Source of the DNA: Streptomyces sp. WP-1 | GTDB taxonomy: Bacteria > Actinomycetota > Actinomycetes > Streptomycetales > Streptomycetaceae | DNA: 64,000 bases | Assembly: GCF_030450125.1 (NCBI RefSeq) | Contig: NZ_CP123923.1 | Span: 3,658,001 to 3,722,000 of the forward strand | Reading direction: 5' to 3' | In this document: positions 1 through 10,953 of the stretch, one piece after another | Layout: each line of letters starts with the position of its first letter | Position numbering within the stretch: position 1 is the first letter of the stretch | Notes under the pieces: model-generated | Seen by the model: only the letters and a program-made list of their open reading frames with translations | The model's database searches: none | What the model was told of the DNA's origin: nothing | Made by a program: the position numbers and the translations under genes

Positions 1-2374
<2,374 letters not shown>

Positions 2375-2804
2375 CGTTAATCGCTCCTCAGAGCGGTCAG
2401 GCAGTGGGGGGAACTTCCCCTCCCTGTCCTTCCGCAGCTTAGTCCCGCAAGCGGGGACCGCTCATTCCAACTGCCGACACCGTCCTTGGCCTCCTGACCC
2501 CGAACGCCGACATCTGCTCCAACCCGATGGTGCGAGACGATGTTCCCGCAGGCCAGGCAGTTACCCCACTCGCCACTACGCCGATGGCGAACGGGAGGCC
2601 GCCGCGCCCGCACGTCGCCCCCTCCCACTAGGCATGTCTTACCCGCAGAGACGGACACTCCATGCCGAGCGCACCGGTTCCCTCCGCTATGGGCGAACAA
2701 CCTTGCGGCTCCCCCCACCACCGAGTGCTCCCCTTTTCGGCACGTTGTGCGATCGGTGGGGCACTCAGCGTAACTCGCCGCCTGTCCCGCCGGTTGCACC
2801 CGGC
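2375..2804. promoter_or_regulatory. Divergent clpC / SCO3374-type intergenic region with a candidate ClgR box
   Basis: This 430-base gap contains no convincing gene. On the minus strand at 2576-2592 it holds GTTCGC-N5-GCGTAG. This matches the published ClgR motif (GTTCGC-N5-GCGAAC) in the first half-site and in GCG of the second. ClgR activates clp genes in Streptomyces, so a site about 200 bases upstream of clpC is plausible. The second half-site is imperfect and I could not place the clpC -35 and -10 hexamers with confidence. Confidence 0.35.
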
Positions 2805-3428
2805 ATGACTGGCACGGTCGCCACGACCTCCACGGTCCCCCTTCCCCGCCGCCCCGTCGAACCGGGAGCGCCCGGCGCGCGGGCGCACGGGGCGGGCCCC
2901 TGGCGCGAGGCGCGCCGCTGGTACGAGGACGAGCTGGGCTGGGCGACCGTGCCCGGGCCCCCGCCGGGGCTGCCGACCGGGCTGCGCTTCGACGTCCTGG
3001 ACGTGCCGGCCGAGGCGGGCGCGCGGGCACTGCGGCATCTCGCGCCGGGTTCGCCGGTGGCCCTGCGGGGCGACCGCATGCGGCTGCTGGTGGCCGCGGG
3101 CGGCGCCGAGGAGGTGCCGGGGCTGCTGGACTGGCTGGAATGGGGCGCGGTGGCGCTCGATCTGCGGGTCCTGGGGGCGGGGGGCGTCATGGAGGCGCCG
3201 CTGCCGCCCGGCGGGCCGCAGCCGCCGCCCGGGAGCCTGAAGGGGGCCGCCGTGTGGCTGCGGCCCCCTGAGCCGGGGTGCGAGGCCGATGCCTCGCTGC
3301 CCGCGATGCCGCGTACGGGACGCGAGGGGAGCGCCCCAGATCTCGTACGGCTGGTGGACACGGTGGCGTCGTGGTGTCACCGGGTCCGGCTGCGGCGGGA
3401 ATGCGGCGGGGTGCCGGTCTCGCCGTAG
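2805..3428 (+). CDS. SCO3374-family conserved protein of unknown function
   Basis: A 207-residue protein found next to clpC in Streptomyces; the family name is the only annotation I can give. The N-terminal third contains WREARRWYEDELGWATVPGPP, wording reminiscent of the start of primase-polymerase-like proteins, but no catalytic acidic triad is visible. The middle (LLVAAGGAEEVPGLLDWLEWG) is hydrophobic and folded-looking, then a glycine/proline-rich linker leads to a basic C-terminus. The ATG at 2805 begins the conserved part; an earlier in-frame start would add a proline/arginine-rich stretch with no family resemblance. It is divergent from clpC and convergent with lsr2. Confidence 0.7.
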   Translation: MTGTVATTSTVPLPRRPVEPGAPGARAHGAGPWREARRWYEDELGWATVPGPPPGLPTGLRFDVLDVPAEAGARALRHLAPGSPVALRGDRMRLLVAAGGAEEVPGLLDWLEWGAVALDLRVLGAGGVMEAPLPPGGPQPPPGSLKGAAVWLRPPEPGCEADASLPAMPRTGREGSAPDLVRLVDTVASWCHRVRLRRECGGVPVSP

Positions 3429-3471
3429 CGCCGTACTGATTGTCGTACCGATATTCGACCGATTCGGCTGG

Positions 3472-3807
3472 TCAGCCGTTGGCCTTCTCGTACGCCTCGC
3501 GGATGGAGGCGGGGACACGGCCGCGGTCGTTGACGTCCATGCCGTTCTCCTTGGCCCAGGCGCGGATCGCCGCGGTGTCCTGGTTGCCGCTGGAGGCGGT
3601 GCGCGCCTTTCCACGTCCCTGGGCGGCACGGCCACCGGTACGACGACCGCCCTTGACATAAGGGTCGAGAAGGCCGCGCAGCTTGTCCGCATTGGCGGTC
3701 GTGAGGTCGATCTCGTACGTCTTGCCGTCCAACGCGAACGTCACCGTCTCGTCCGCCTCGCCGCCGTCGAGGTCGTCGACAAGAAGGACCTGAACCTTCT
3801 GTGCCAC
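3472..3807 (-). CDS. lsr2: Lsr2, nucleoid-associated xenogeneic silencer
   Basis: Small histone-like protein that bridges DNA, binds AT-rich (often acquired) sequence in the minor groove and represses it. The 111 residues match the family length. The N-terminal half (AQKVQVLLVDDLDGGEADET, then a beta-rich FALDGKTYEIDL segment) is the oligomerisation domain. A basic linker (GGRRTGGRAAQGRGKAR) follows, then the C-terminal DNA-binding domain with the Arg-Gly-Arg core at residues 95-97. The GTG at 3807 is chosen because family members begin (M)AQKV and AAGGAAA lies just upstream. It has its own upstream gap containing a palindrome and is transcribed alone. Confidence 0.96.
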   Translation of the reverse strand: MAQKVQVLLVDDLDGGEADETVTFALDGKTYEIDLTTANADKLRGLLDPYVKGGRRTGGRAAQGRGKARTASSGNQDTAAIRAWAKENGMDVNDRGRVPASIREAYEKANG

Positions 3808-3877
3808 CGGATTTCCTTTCATCGATAACGTTGAGGTCAGGGTGCGCGCGTCCGCCCGTTTCGCCGCCCCTGATATA

Positions 3878-3889
3878 TGCAGTACTGCA
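3878..3889. promoter_or_regulatory. Perfect 12-bp palindrome TGCAGTACTGCA upstream of lsr2
   Basis: The palindrome lies about 70 bases upstream of the lsr2 start, beside a short AT-rich patch (TATATC on the minus strand) that could be the -10 element. It is a reasonable operator candidate. Lsr2 autoregulation at the AT-rich patch is also possible. No protein is known to me for this site. Confidence 0.35.
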
Positions 3890-4020
3890 GTACGTCGGAA
3901 AGCAAACCGCTTTTGCGGGAAAAACACAAACCCCTGGGAGAGAGCTGAGGAGGGCCCAGGGGCCGGAAAGATGCGCGTTTCGGACATAGGGCACCGCGCA
4001 TAGTCACCGGGCAAAGACGG

Positions 4021-4554
4021 TCACAGATGCAGAAGCATCCGGCTGTTGCCCAAGGTGTTCGGTTTCACTCGTTCGAGTCCGAGGAACTCCGCGACACCCT
4101 CGTCATAGGAACGCAGGAGCTCCGCGTAGACATCGGTGTCGACCGGTGTCTCACCGATCTCGACGAAGCCGTGCTTCCCGAAGAAGTCGACTTCGAAGGT
4201 GAGACAGAAAACCCGGCGAACACCGAGCCAGCGTGCCGTGTGCAGCAACTTCTCCAGCAACTGATGGCCCACGCCCGCGCCCTTGAGGCCGGGCTTCACC
4301 GCGAGAGTGCGGACTTCCGCGAGGTCCTCCCACATGACGTGCAGCGCGCCGCAGCCGACGACCTCGGCGTTGTCGTCCCGTTCCGCGACCCAGAACTCCT
4401 GGATGTCCTCGTAAAGCGTGACCGTGGCTTTGTCGAGCAGGATGCGGCCCTGGACGTAGGCGTCGAGGAGGTGGCGCACGGCCGGCACATCGCCGGTCCT
4501 GGCCCGGCGGACCGTGATGGCTTTTGCGGAGACTTCGGGGCGCTCTGCGGACAT
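4021..4554 (-). CDS. argA: Amino-acid N-acetyltransferase (single-domain ArgA type)
   Basis: GNAT enzyme that acetylates L-glutamate with acetyl-CoA, the first committed step of arginine synthesis, as described for the similar Mycobacterium protein Rv2747. The 177 residues are one GNAT domain. The acetyl-CoA loop is VKPGLKGAGVGHQLLEKLL, preceded by the VVGCGALHVMW strand; the C-terminus VKPNTLGNSRMLL is characteristic of this subfamily. There is no amino-acid-kinase domain, unlike E. coli ArgA. The ATG at 4554 gives the standard length. It ends nine bases past the stop of the upstream BlaI-type gene, so the two are probably co-transcribed. Substrate is inferred from similarity. Confidence 0.85.
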   Translation of the reverse strand: MSAERPEVSAKAITVRRARTGDVPAVRHLLDAYVQGRILLDKATVTLYEDIQEFWVAERDDNAEVVGCGALHVMWEDLAEVRTLAVKPGLKGAGVGHQLLEKLLHTARWLGVRRVFCLTFEVDFFGKHGFVEIGETPVDTDVYAELLRSYDEGVAEFLGLERVKPNTLGNSRMLLHL

Positions 4555-4563
4555 GAGCGGACG

Positions 4564-5028
4564 CTATCGCCCGGCGGTGCCCTCCGCCGAGCCGGGGTTC
4601 TCCGGGTTCTCCGGTTGCTCCGCTCGTACGGGTCGCGGTTCCGCGGCTTCGGGGGCTTGCCGGGTTTCCGGTCCCTGGACGATGCGCACGGCGTCCTGAA
4701 GGGCCTGGCGCTGTTCCTCGCTCATCATCCCGAAGAACGCGACGAGTGCGGCGGCGGGGTTGTCGCTCTGCGACCAGGCGTCGTTCATGAGAGCGGCGGC
4801 GTAGGCGGCGCGGGTGGAGACGGCCTCATATCGATAGGCCCGGCCTTCCGCCTCGCGGCGGACCCAGCCCTTCTGATGGAGATTGTCCAAAACCGTCATC
4901 ACGGTGGTGTACGCGATGGTCCGTTCCTGCTGGAGGTCTTCCAGGACTTCTCGAACGGTCACCGGGCGGTTCCACTTCCACACCCGCGTCATGACCGCGT
5001 CTTCGAGTTCTCCCAAGGGGCGAGGCAC
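4564..5028 (-). CDS. BlaI/MecI/CopY-family transcriptional repressor
   Basis: Winged-helix dimeric repressor of 154 residues. The N-terminus reads LGELEDAVMTRVWKWNRPVTV, the family signature, followed by the recognition helix region TIAYTTVMTVLDNLHQKGWV and the wing EGRAYRYEA. A helical dimerisation segment ends near residue 118; the last 35 residues are a proline/glutamate-rich tail. The GTG at 5028 places the conserved LGELE motif at residue 5 as in relatives. No BlaR1-type M56 sensor peptidase is adjacent, so its signal is unknown; the neighbouring small membrane protein is the only membrane candidate. It precedes the argA-type gene on the same strand. Confidence 0.88.
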   Translation of the reverse strand: MPRPLGELEDAVMTRVWKWNRPVTVREVLEDLQQERTIAYTTVMTVLDNLHQKGWVRREAEGRAYRYEAVSTRAAYAAALMNDAWSQSDNPAAALVAFFGMMSEEQRQALQDAVRIVQGPETRQAPEAAEPRPVRAEQPENPENPGSAEGTAGR

Positions 5029-5104
5029 AGCTCAGAACAATAGTGGGAGATCCGGGCGATGGCGTGCCGGACGTGGCGGAACGTTACGAACCCGGGCAAA
5101 AAGG

Positions 5105-5141
5105 GCGGCCCGGGGGAAAGCGGGACTCTCCCCCGGGCCGC
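5105..5141 (-). terminator. Intrinsic terminator of the 59-residue membrane protein gene
   Basis: A perfect 13-bp GC stem (arms 5105-5117 and 5129-5141, 11-base loop) is followed on the minus strand by CCTTTTTG. It sits 20 bases past the stop of the upstream small gene. Confidence 0.8.
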
Positions 5142-5160
5142 GACGATCCCTCGGGTCCGC

Positions 5161-5340
5161 TCAGACGTCGGCCGCGGCGGACCCGCCGCGCGCCGCCTCC
5201 GCCCGTGCGAGCGCGGCGTCGACCGCGGCGTCCTCCTTGGCCTTGGCCGCCCCACCCTGGGTCTTCACGATCACCCGGACCACACCGATGAAGAACACGG
5301 CCATCACGACCGGGGGCACAAGCGCGGAGACATAGTCCAT
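5161..5340 (-). CDS. Small single-pass membrane protein, 59 residues
   Basis: The protein starts MDYVSALVPPVVMAVFFIGV: one hydrophobic helix (about residues 5-25), a short basic turn (VRVIVKTQ), then an alanine/lysine/glutamate-rich amphipathic tail (AKAKEDAAVDAALARAEAAR) that would face the cytoplasm. ATG start, TGA stop and a strong terminator immediately downstream support a real gene despite its size. Such proteins recur at this locus in Streptomyces from memory; function unknown. It could be a partner of the adjacent BlaI-type repressor or a small regulator of a membrane complex, but nothing in the sequence decides. Confidence 0.7.
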   Translation of the reverse strand: MDYVSALVPPVVMAVFFIGVVRVIVKTQGGAAKAKEDAAVDAALARAEAARGGSAAADV

Positions 5341-5705
5341 GCGACCAGAGTAGCCATGCCCTACCGGGCGAATCGGGCGGGGTGGGGGTGGGCCGAGGGG
5401 TGGCGAGTGGCCGGACCGGACGTCCCCGCGGTGGCATCGCGTGCCCGGAAGGCGCGGGGAACCGCGCGACCAGCCACGACGCGCCCGCGGTCGCCCGCCG
5501 GGGGCCAGAACCCGGAGCTACGGCCTGTCGGCGGCACTCCTCCGGTACGGCCTGTCGGCGGCACTCCTCCGGGTGGCTCCGCCGGGCGGACGCGCCCCGG
5601 ACGGAGCGGCCGGGAAGGACGTGACCGGCCGGCAGCGGCGGGACGCTCGCCGTCAGGCGCGGGTTCCGCCGGTGCCGGCCGAAGCGGGCGGATCTCCGGG
5701 CCGCG
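5341..5705. repeat. Intergenic gap with a perfect 27-bp tandem duplication
   Basis: The gap separates two minus-strand genes. Its only clear structure is a 27-base unit present twice in perfect tandem (5519-5545 and 5546-5572). It is GC-rich with no coding bias I trust. The promoter of the 59-residue protein gene should lie at its left end. Confidence 0.6.
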
Positions 5706-6341
5706 TCAGCAGACCAGTTGCTGCGGCGCGGCCGGGGGCTTGCGGCGGGGGAAGACCTCGCCGGGGGTGGGGATGGGGCGCTTGGGGGCGGCGGGGTCGG
5801 GACGCTCCGCGGGGGACGGCTTCGGGGCGGGCTTGGGGGGCTGCTTGTCGGCGTCCTGCGACGCGCGGGCCGCGCCGCCCGACAGGGCCAGCAGGCGCGT
5901 CCGCGCGGGCGGCACCATCGGCGCCGGGACCCTGCGCGCGCCCTGGGCGAAGCGGGCCCGTACATCCTGTTCCGCCAGCGCCCGGCAGCGCTCCAGCAGC
6001 GCCGCCGCCCGCGGGTTCCCGCGCAGTGCCCGCAGTGCCGCGAGATCGTCCGGTACCGGCCGGTACGCGGCGCCCAGCGCCTCCTCCAGAAGAGCGAAGT
6101 AGCCCGCCGCGGTACCGGGCAGCGCGGCCCGGTAGCGGTCCAGATCGGCCAGCAGGAAGGCGCGCAGTCTCACCCCCTCGTGGATCGCCTCGTCGAGCGA
6201 CTCGGCGAGCCGGAGGCAGTCCTGTACGTCCTCGGCGGACGTGCGGCCGGGGTGAAGGGCGAGGGCGAGGGCGCGGCGGAGCACACGCAGCTCCTCCGCG
6301 CCGAACGCCATGCCGCCGCGGGATCCGTATGGCGTGGGCAT
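5706..6341 (-). CDS. Conserved hypothetical protein, helical with proline-rich tail
   Basis: A 211-residue protein that I do not recognise beyond Streptomyces conservation. Residues 12-150 look all-helical, with heptad-like stretches (AEELRVLRRALALALH, DCLRLAESLDEAIHEGVRL, LLEEALGAAYRPVPDDLAAL, NPRAAALLERCRALAEQDV). The last 60 residues (KQPPKPAPKPSPAERPDPAA and on) form a disordered proline/lysine tail ending in a terminal cysteine. There is no signal peptide or membrane segment, so it is probably cytoplasmic. The start could alternatively be the ATG of MAFGAEEL, ten residues in. It stands alone between the coaX operon and the small membrane protein. Confidence 0.6.
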   Translation of the reverse strand: MPTPYGSRGGMAFGAEELRVLRRALALALHPGRTSAEDVQDCLRLAESLDEAIHEGVRLRAFLLADLDRYRAALPGTAAGYFALLEEALGAAYRPVPDDLAALRALRGNPRAAALLERCRALAEQDVRARFAQGARRVPAPMVPPARTRLLALSGGAARASQDADKQPPKPAPKPSPAERPDPAAPKRPIPTPGEVFPRRKPPAAPQQLVC

Positions 6342-6447
6342 GCGGCGACGCTACCGCTAATCGGACAAAAGTGACACAACGGGATGATGTGTCGCGGGGG
6401 TTTCCCTCGAAAGCCACGACACGTTCGGCCCAAGCCCCGTCACATCC

Positions 6448-7245
6448 CTAGAGCCGCGACACGTTCCGCTCGTACACCAGCCGCAGCCCGATCAGCGTCA
6501 GCCACGGCTGGTGCTCGTCGATCACCGACGCCTCGCCGAGCACCATCGGCGCCAGCCCGCCCGTCGCGATCACCGTCACGTCGTCCGGGTCGTCCGCCAG
6601 TTCGCGCGCCATCCGGCCCACCACGCCGTCGACCTGGCCCGCGAAGCCGTACACGATGCCCGCCTGCATGGCCTCGACCGTGTTCTTGCCGATCACGCTG
6701 CGCGGCCGGGCGACCTCGATCTTGCGCAGCTGGGCGCCCTTGACGCCCAGCGCGTCGACGGAGATCTCGATGCCGGGGGCGATGACCCCGCCCACGTACT
6801 CACCGCGCGCGGAGATCGCGTCGAAGGTGGTCGCCGTACCGAAGTCGACCACGATCGCCGGACCGCCGTACATGTCCACCGCCGCCACCGAGTTGACGAT
6901 GCGGTCGGCGCCGACCTCCTTGGGGTTGTCGGTGAGGATGGGCACGCCGGTCTTGACGCCCGGCTCGACCAGCACCGCGGGGACGTCGCCGTAGTAGCGC
7001 CGGGTGACCTCGCGCAGCTCGTGCAGGACCGACGGGACGGTGGCGCAGATCGCTATCCCGTCGATGCCGTCGCCCAGTTCGTCGCCGAGCAGCGGGTGCA
7101 TGCCCATCAGGCCCTGGAGCAGCACCGCCAGTTCGTCGGCGGTGCGCCGGGCGTCGGTGGAGATGCGCCAGTGCTCCACGATGTCCTCGCCGTCGAACAG
7201 GCCGAGGACGGTTTGCGTGTTGCCGACGTCGATCGTGAGCAGCAT
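6448..7245 (-). CDS. coaX: Type III pantothenate kinase
   Basis: Phosphorylates pantothenate with ATP in the first step of coenzyme A synthesis. The 265 residues belong to the acetate/sugar-kinase/Hsp70 fold. The phosphate 1 loop is DVGNTQTVLGLFDG near the N-terminus, the catalytic region has GADRIVNSVAA, and the second nucleotide motif is VVDFGTATTFDAI. The carboxy-terminal VIATGGLAPMVLGEAS is also typical. ATG at 7245, five bases before the nadC stop, indicates translational coupling as the last gene of the panC-nadB-nadC-coaX operon. Its substrate is the product of PanC encoded three genes upstream, so the operon links pantothenate synthesis and use. Confidence 0.95.
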   Translation of the reverse strand: MLLTIDVGNTQTVLGLFDGEDIVEHWRISTDARRTADELAVLLQGLMGMHPLLGDELGDGIDGIAICATVPSVLHELREVTRRYYGDVPAVLVEPGVKTGVPILTDNPKEVGADRIVNSVAAVDMYGGPAIVVDFGTATTFDAISARGEYVGGVIAPGIEISVDALGVKGAQLRKIEVARPRSVIGKNTVEAMQAGIVYGFAGQVDGVVGRMARELADDPDDVTVIATGGLAPMVLGEASVIDEHQPWLTLIGLRLVYERNVSRL

Positions 7246-7250
7246 GGCCG

Positions 7251-8228
7251 TTACTCCGCCTCCCGCAGGTCCAGGCCGATGTCCAGGATCGGCGAGGAGT
7301 GGGTGAGCGCGCCGACGGCGAGGAAGTCGACGCCCGTGTCGGCGTAGGCGCGCGCGGTGGCGAGCGTCAGGCGGCCGGAGGCCTCCAGGAGCGCCCGGCC
7401 GTCCACGATGCCGACGGCCTCGGCGCACTCGCCGGGCGTGAAGTTGTCCAGCAGGATCAGGTCGGCGCCCGCCTCCACGACCTCGCGCAGCTGGTGCAGC
7501 GTGTCGACCTCGACCTCGATCGGCACGTCCGGGAAGGACTCCCGTACGGCCTTGAACGCCTCGGCGACGCCGCCGGCGGCGACCACGTGGTTGTCCTTGA
7601 CGAGGGCCGCGTCCGACAGGGACATGCGGTGGTTGACGCCGCCGCCCGCGCGGACCGCGAACTTCTCCAGGGCGCGCAGGCCCGGGGTCGTCTTGCGGGT
7701 GTCGCGGACCTTGGCCTTCGTGCCCTCCAGGGCGTCCGCCCACGCGCGCGTCGCGGTCGCGATGCCGGACAGCCGGCACAGCAGGTTCAGCGCGCCGCGC
7801 TCGGCGGTGAGCAGATCGCGGGTGCGGGTGGTGACGGACAGCAGCTGCTGCCCGGCCTCGACCCGGTCGCCGTCCTCCACGTGCCGCTCGACCTCGAACT
7901 CGTCCGTGCAGACCACGGAGAGCACGGCCTCGGCGACCCGCAGCCCGGCCACGACGCCCGCCTCGCGGGCGGTGAAGTCACCGGTGGCCACGGCCTCCTC
8001 GGAGATGGTCGCGACCGTGGTCACGTCCACCCCGCCGGCCAGGTCCTCCTGGATCGCCACGGTGGCGATGTCCTCGACCTCGACCGGGTCGAGCCCGGCC
8101 GCGGCCAGCAGCTCGGCGAGCACGGGGTCGAGCCCGCACTCCAGGTACTCCTCGTCGTGCTCCGCGCCGCAGCCGCAGCCGTCGCCGCAGCCGCCGGTCG
8201 TCACGAGGGGAAGGTCGTCGGTGCTCAC
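7251..8228 (-). CDS. nadC: Nicotinate-nucleotide pyrophosphorylase (quinolinate phosphoribosyltransferase)
   Basis: Converts quinolinate and PRPP to nicotinate mononucleotide, CO2 and pyrophosphate in de novo NAD synthesis. The 325 residues include the family motifs RDTRKTTPGLRALEKFAVRAGGG (PRPP/quinolinate site), HRMSLSDAALVKDNH and the barrel strand EVEVDTLHQLREVVEAGAD. The N-terminus has an unusual glycine/cysteine patch, TTGGCGDGCGCGAEH (three cysteines), absent from enterobacterial NadC; it could bind metal, but that is speculation. The GTG at 8228 is chosen (AGGAG 11 nt upstream); a GTG three codons earlier is possible. It sits between nadB and coaX. Confidence 0.94.
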   Translation of the reverse strand: MSTDDLPLVTTGGCGDGCGCGAEHDEEYLECGLDPVLAELLAAAGLDPVEVEDIATVAIQEDLAGGVDVTTVATISEEAVATGDFTAREAGVVAGLRVAEAVLSVVCTDEFEVERHVEDGDRVEAGQQLLSVTTRTRDLLTAERGALNLLCRLSGIATATRAWADALEGTKAKVRDTRKTTPGLRALEKFAVRAGGGVNHRMSLSDAALVKDNHVVAAGGVAEAFKAVRESFPDVPIEVEVDTLHQLREVVEAGADLILLDNFTPGECAEAVGIVDGRALLEASGRLTLATARAYADTGVDFLAVGALTHSSPILDIGLDLREAE

Positions 8229-8257
8229 GTCTGTCACTGCTCCTGTGGCGCTGGTCG

Positions 8258-9955
8258 TTACCGGGTAGGGGGGAAGTCTGCGGTGTCGGTGGGGCGCACC
8301 GCCAGCGAACGGTCCGGATCGAGCGTGACGACGATATGGCGCCGCCAGTGGGCGTCGTCGCGCTCGGCGTGGTCGTCGCGCCAGTGGCAGCCGCGGGTCT
8401 CCTCGCGCAGCCGGGCGGCGGCGACCAGGACGCGGGCCACGCACAGGAGGTTGGTGGCCTCCCAGGTGTCCACACCGGGCTCGGCGGTCTTGCCGTGCAC
8501 GTCCAGGGCGTCCCGGGCGTCCGTGTGCAGCTTCTGGAGCTGCTCGGCGGCCCCGGCGAGGGACTCCGCGCCGCGCAGCACGCCCGCGCCGACGGTCATG
8601 ATCCGCTGGATGGCGAACCGGGACTCGGGGGCGAGCAGCGGATGCGCGGGCCTGCCGGGGTGCGGGACCGGCTCGGGCACCCGCGCGCGCAGCCCGTCGG
8701 CGGCGCGCTCGGCGGCGATGTCCGCGGCGATCCGCTCGGCGTAGACCAGGCCCTCCAGGAGGGAGTTGGAGGCGAGCCGGTTGGCGCCGTGCACGCCGGT
8801 GCAGGCGCACTCCCCGCTCGCGTACAGGCCCGGCACGGTGGTGCGGCCGTGGTCGTCGGTGCGCACGCCCCCGGAGGCGTAGTGGGCGGCCGGAGCGATC
8901 GGGATGGGCTCGGTGACCGGGTCGATGCCGTTGGCCCGGCAGGCGGCCAGGATGGTCGGGAAGCGGTGCTCCCACATCTCGGCGCCGAAGTGGCGGGCGT
9001 CGAGGAACATGTGCTCGGCGTCCTGCTCCCGCATCCGCCGCGTGATGGCCTTGGCGACGATGTCCCGGGGCGCCAGCTCGGCCAGTTCGTGCTGCCCGGC
9101 CATGAAGCGCACGCCGTCGGCGTCGACCAGGTGGGCGCCCTCGCCGCGCACCGCCTCGGAGACCAGCGGCTGCTGGCCCTCCGCGTCGGCGCCGAGAAAC
9201 AGCACGGTCGGGTGGAACTGCACGAACTCCAGGTCGCTGACCTCGGCGCCCGCGCGCAGCGCGAGGGCCACGCCGTCGCCGGTGGACACCGACGGGTTGG
9301 TGGTGGCGGCGAACACCTGGCCCATGCCGCCGGTGGCGAGGACCACCGCGGGGGCGTGCACGGCGCCCACGCCGTCGTGCTGGCCCTCTCCCATGACATG
9401 CAGGGTGACGCCGGCCGTGCGGCCCTCGGCGTCCGTGAGCAGGTCCAGGACCAGCGCGTTCTCGATGGTGCGCAGGCCGCGCGCGCGGACCGCCTCGACC
9501 AGCGCGCGGGAGATCTCGGCGCCGGTGGCGTCGCCGCCCGCGTGCGCGATCCGGCGCCGGTGGTGGCCGCCCTCGCGGGTGAGCGCGAGGCCGCCCTCGG
9601 AGGACTCGTCGAAGTGCGCGCCGGTCTCGATGAGCCGTCGTACCGCGCCCGGGCCCTCGGTGACCAGGAGGCGTACGGCCGACTCGTCGCACAGCCCGGC
9701 GCCCGCCACCAGGGTGTCCTCCAGGTGCTGTTCGGGGGTGTCGCCCTCGCCGAGGGCGGCCGCGATGCCGCCCTGGGCCCAGCGGGTGGAGCCGTCGTCC
9801 AGGCGGGCCTTGGTGACCACCACCGTGGTCAGTCCGGCGGCCTCGCAGCGCAGGGCGGCGGTCAGCCCGGCCACGCCGGAGCCGACGACGACCACGTCCG
9901 CGGCGATGGCCCAGCCGGGGGCGGGCGCGTGCAGTCGTATGCCGGTGCTGGTCAC
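8258..9955 (-). CDS. nadB: L-aspartate oxidase
   Basis: FAD enzyme that oxidises L-aspartate to iminoaspartate, the substrate of quinolinate synthase NadA. The 565 residues start with the dinucleotide-binding fold [20 protein letters not shown], followed by [13 protein letters not shown], the [17 protein letters not shown] segment and [20 protein letters not shown], all classic for NadB and the fumarate reductase family. The C-terminal helical domain is intact. The GTG at 9955 overlaps the panC stop as GTGA. nadA is not in this window and must be elsewhere. Operon order 5' to 3' is DUF2520 gene, panC, nadB, nadC, coaX. Confidence 0.95.
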   Translation of the reverse strand: MTSTGIRLHAPAPGWAIAADVVVVGSGVAGLTAALRCEAAGLTTVVVTKARLDDGSTRWAQGGIAAALGEGDTPEQHLEDTLVAGAGLCDESAVRLLVTEGPGAVRRLIETGAHFDESSEGGLALTREGGHHRRRIAHAGGDATGAEISRALVEAVRARGLRTIENALVLDLLTDAEGRTAGVTLHVMGEGQHDGVGAVHAPAVVLATGGMGQVFAATTNPSVSTGDGVALALRAGAEVSDLEFVQFHPTVLFLGADAEGQQPLVSEAVRGEGAHLVDADGVRFMAGQHELAELAPRDIVAKAITRRMREQDAEHMFLDARHFGAEMWEHRFPTILAACRANGIDPVTEPIPIAPAAHYASGGVRTDDHGRTTVPGLYASGECACTGVHGANRLASNSLLEGLVYAERIAADIAAERAADGLRARVPEPVPHPGRPAHPLLAPESRFAIQRIMTVGAGVLRGAESLAGAAEQLQKLHTDARDALDVHGKTAEPGVDTWEATNLLCVARVLVAAARLREETRGCHWRDDHAERDDAHWRRHIVVTLDPDRSLAVRPTDTADFPPTR

Positions 9956-10953
9956 GAGGCGGCTCCGAGGGTGCCGAAGGTGAGCGGGAGGTTGTCGATC
10001 AGCCGGGTGGCGCCGACCCGGGCCGCGACGGCGAGCACGGCCTCGCCGGTGAAGTCGTCGCCGATCTCGGTGAAGTCGGACGGGTCGACCAGGGCGAGGT
10101 AGTCCGGTTCGAGCGGCGGGTCGTAGCGGGTCGCCTCGTCCAGGACCTGGCGGGCGGCGGCGCGGACGGCGGCCGGGCCGCCGGGGGCGGCGGTGGCCAC
10201 CGCGTGCGCGTCGGCGGCCGCGCGGGACTCCCCTATCGCGCTCAGCGCCTCGGCGCGCGCCTGGGTGGCGGGCACTTCGAGGGCCCGCGCGCGCAGCGCC
10301 TCCTGCGCGGCGTGCCGGTCACGGCCGGCGAACAGCGCGCGGGAGAGCGCGAGGGCGGTGCGGCGCTCGTCGGCCGACAGGAAGCGGTTGCGGCTGGACA
10401 GCGCGAGCCCGTCCTCCTCGCGCACGGTCGGCACGCCGACGATCTCGATGCCGAAGTTCAGGTCCCGCACCATGCGCCGGATCAGGGCGAGCTGCTGGGC
10501 GTCCTTCTGGCCGTAGAGGGCGACGTCGGGGCGGCTGAGGTGGAGCAGCTTGGCGACGACGGTCAGCATGCCGTCGAAGTGCCCGGGGCGGGAGGAGCCC
10601 TCCAGGCATTCGCCCATCGGGCCCGCGGTGACGCGGACCTGGGGGTCGCCGCCGGGGTAGACCTCGTCCACGGAGGGCGCGAACACGGCGTCGGCACCGG
10701 CCTGTTCGGCGATCTTCAGATCGGCTTCCAGGGTGCGCGGATAGCGGTCCAGGTCCTCGCCCGCGCCGAACTGGAGCGGGTTGACGAAGACGGTCACGAC
10801 GACCTCGCCGTCCGGGCCCGCGATCTCGCGCGCGCGGCGGAAGAGGGTGGCGTGGCCCTCGTGCAGGGCGCCCATGGTCATCACGACGGCGCGGCGGCCC
10901 TTGCGGGTGCGGGCGTGCAGCTCCTGGGCGGTGTGGAGCAGGGCGGTGGTCAT
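9952..10953 (-). CDS. panC: Pantothenate synthetase
   Basis: ATP-dependent condensation of pantoate and beta-alanine to pantothenate through a pantoyl-adenylate. The 333 residues have the HIGH-like motif in [19 protein letters not shown], the [20 protein letters not shown] loop, the GYGQKD-type motif ([17 protein letters not shown]) and [16 protein letters not shown], which binds ATP and pantoate. There is an alanine-rich insertion near residue 240 typical of actinomycetes. The ATG at 10953 overlaps the upstream DUF2520 stop as ATGA, and its own stop overlaps nadB, so the operon is tightly coupled. Confidence 0.95.
   Translation of the reverse strand: MTTALLHTAQELHARTRKGRRAVVMTMGALHEGHATLFRRAREIAGPDGEVVVTVFVNPLQFGAGEDLDRYPRTLEADLKIAEQAGADAVFAPSVDEVYPGGDPQVRVTAGPMGECLEGSSRPGHFDGMLTVVAKLLHLSRPDVALYGQKDAQQLALIRRMVRDLNFGIEIVGVPTVREEDGLALSSRNRFLSADERRTALALSRALFAGRDRHAAQEALRARALEVPATQARAEALSAIGESRAAADAHAVATAAPGGPAAVRAAARQVLDEATRYDPPLEPDYLALVDPSDFTEIGDDFTGEAVLAVAARVGATRLIDNLPLTFGTLGAAS

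Noticed and set aside
7251..9692. An apparent NadC fused to a 480-residue N-terminal extension
   Set aside because: The extension is nadB read in the wrong frame; nadB and nadC are separate genes with recognisable starts.
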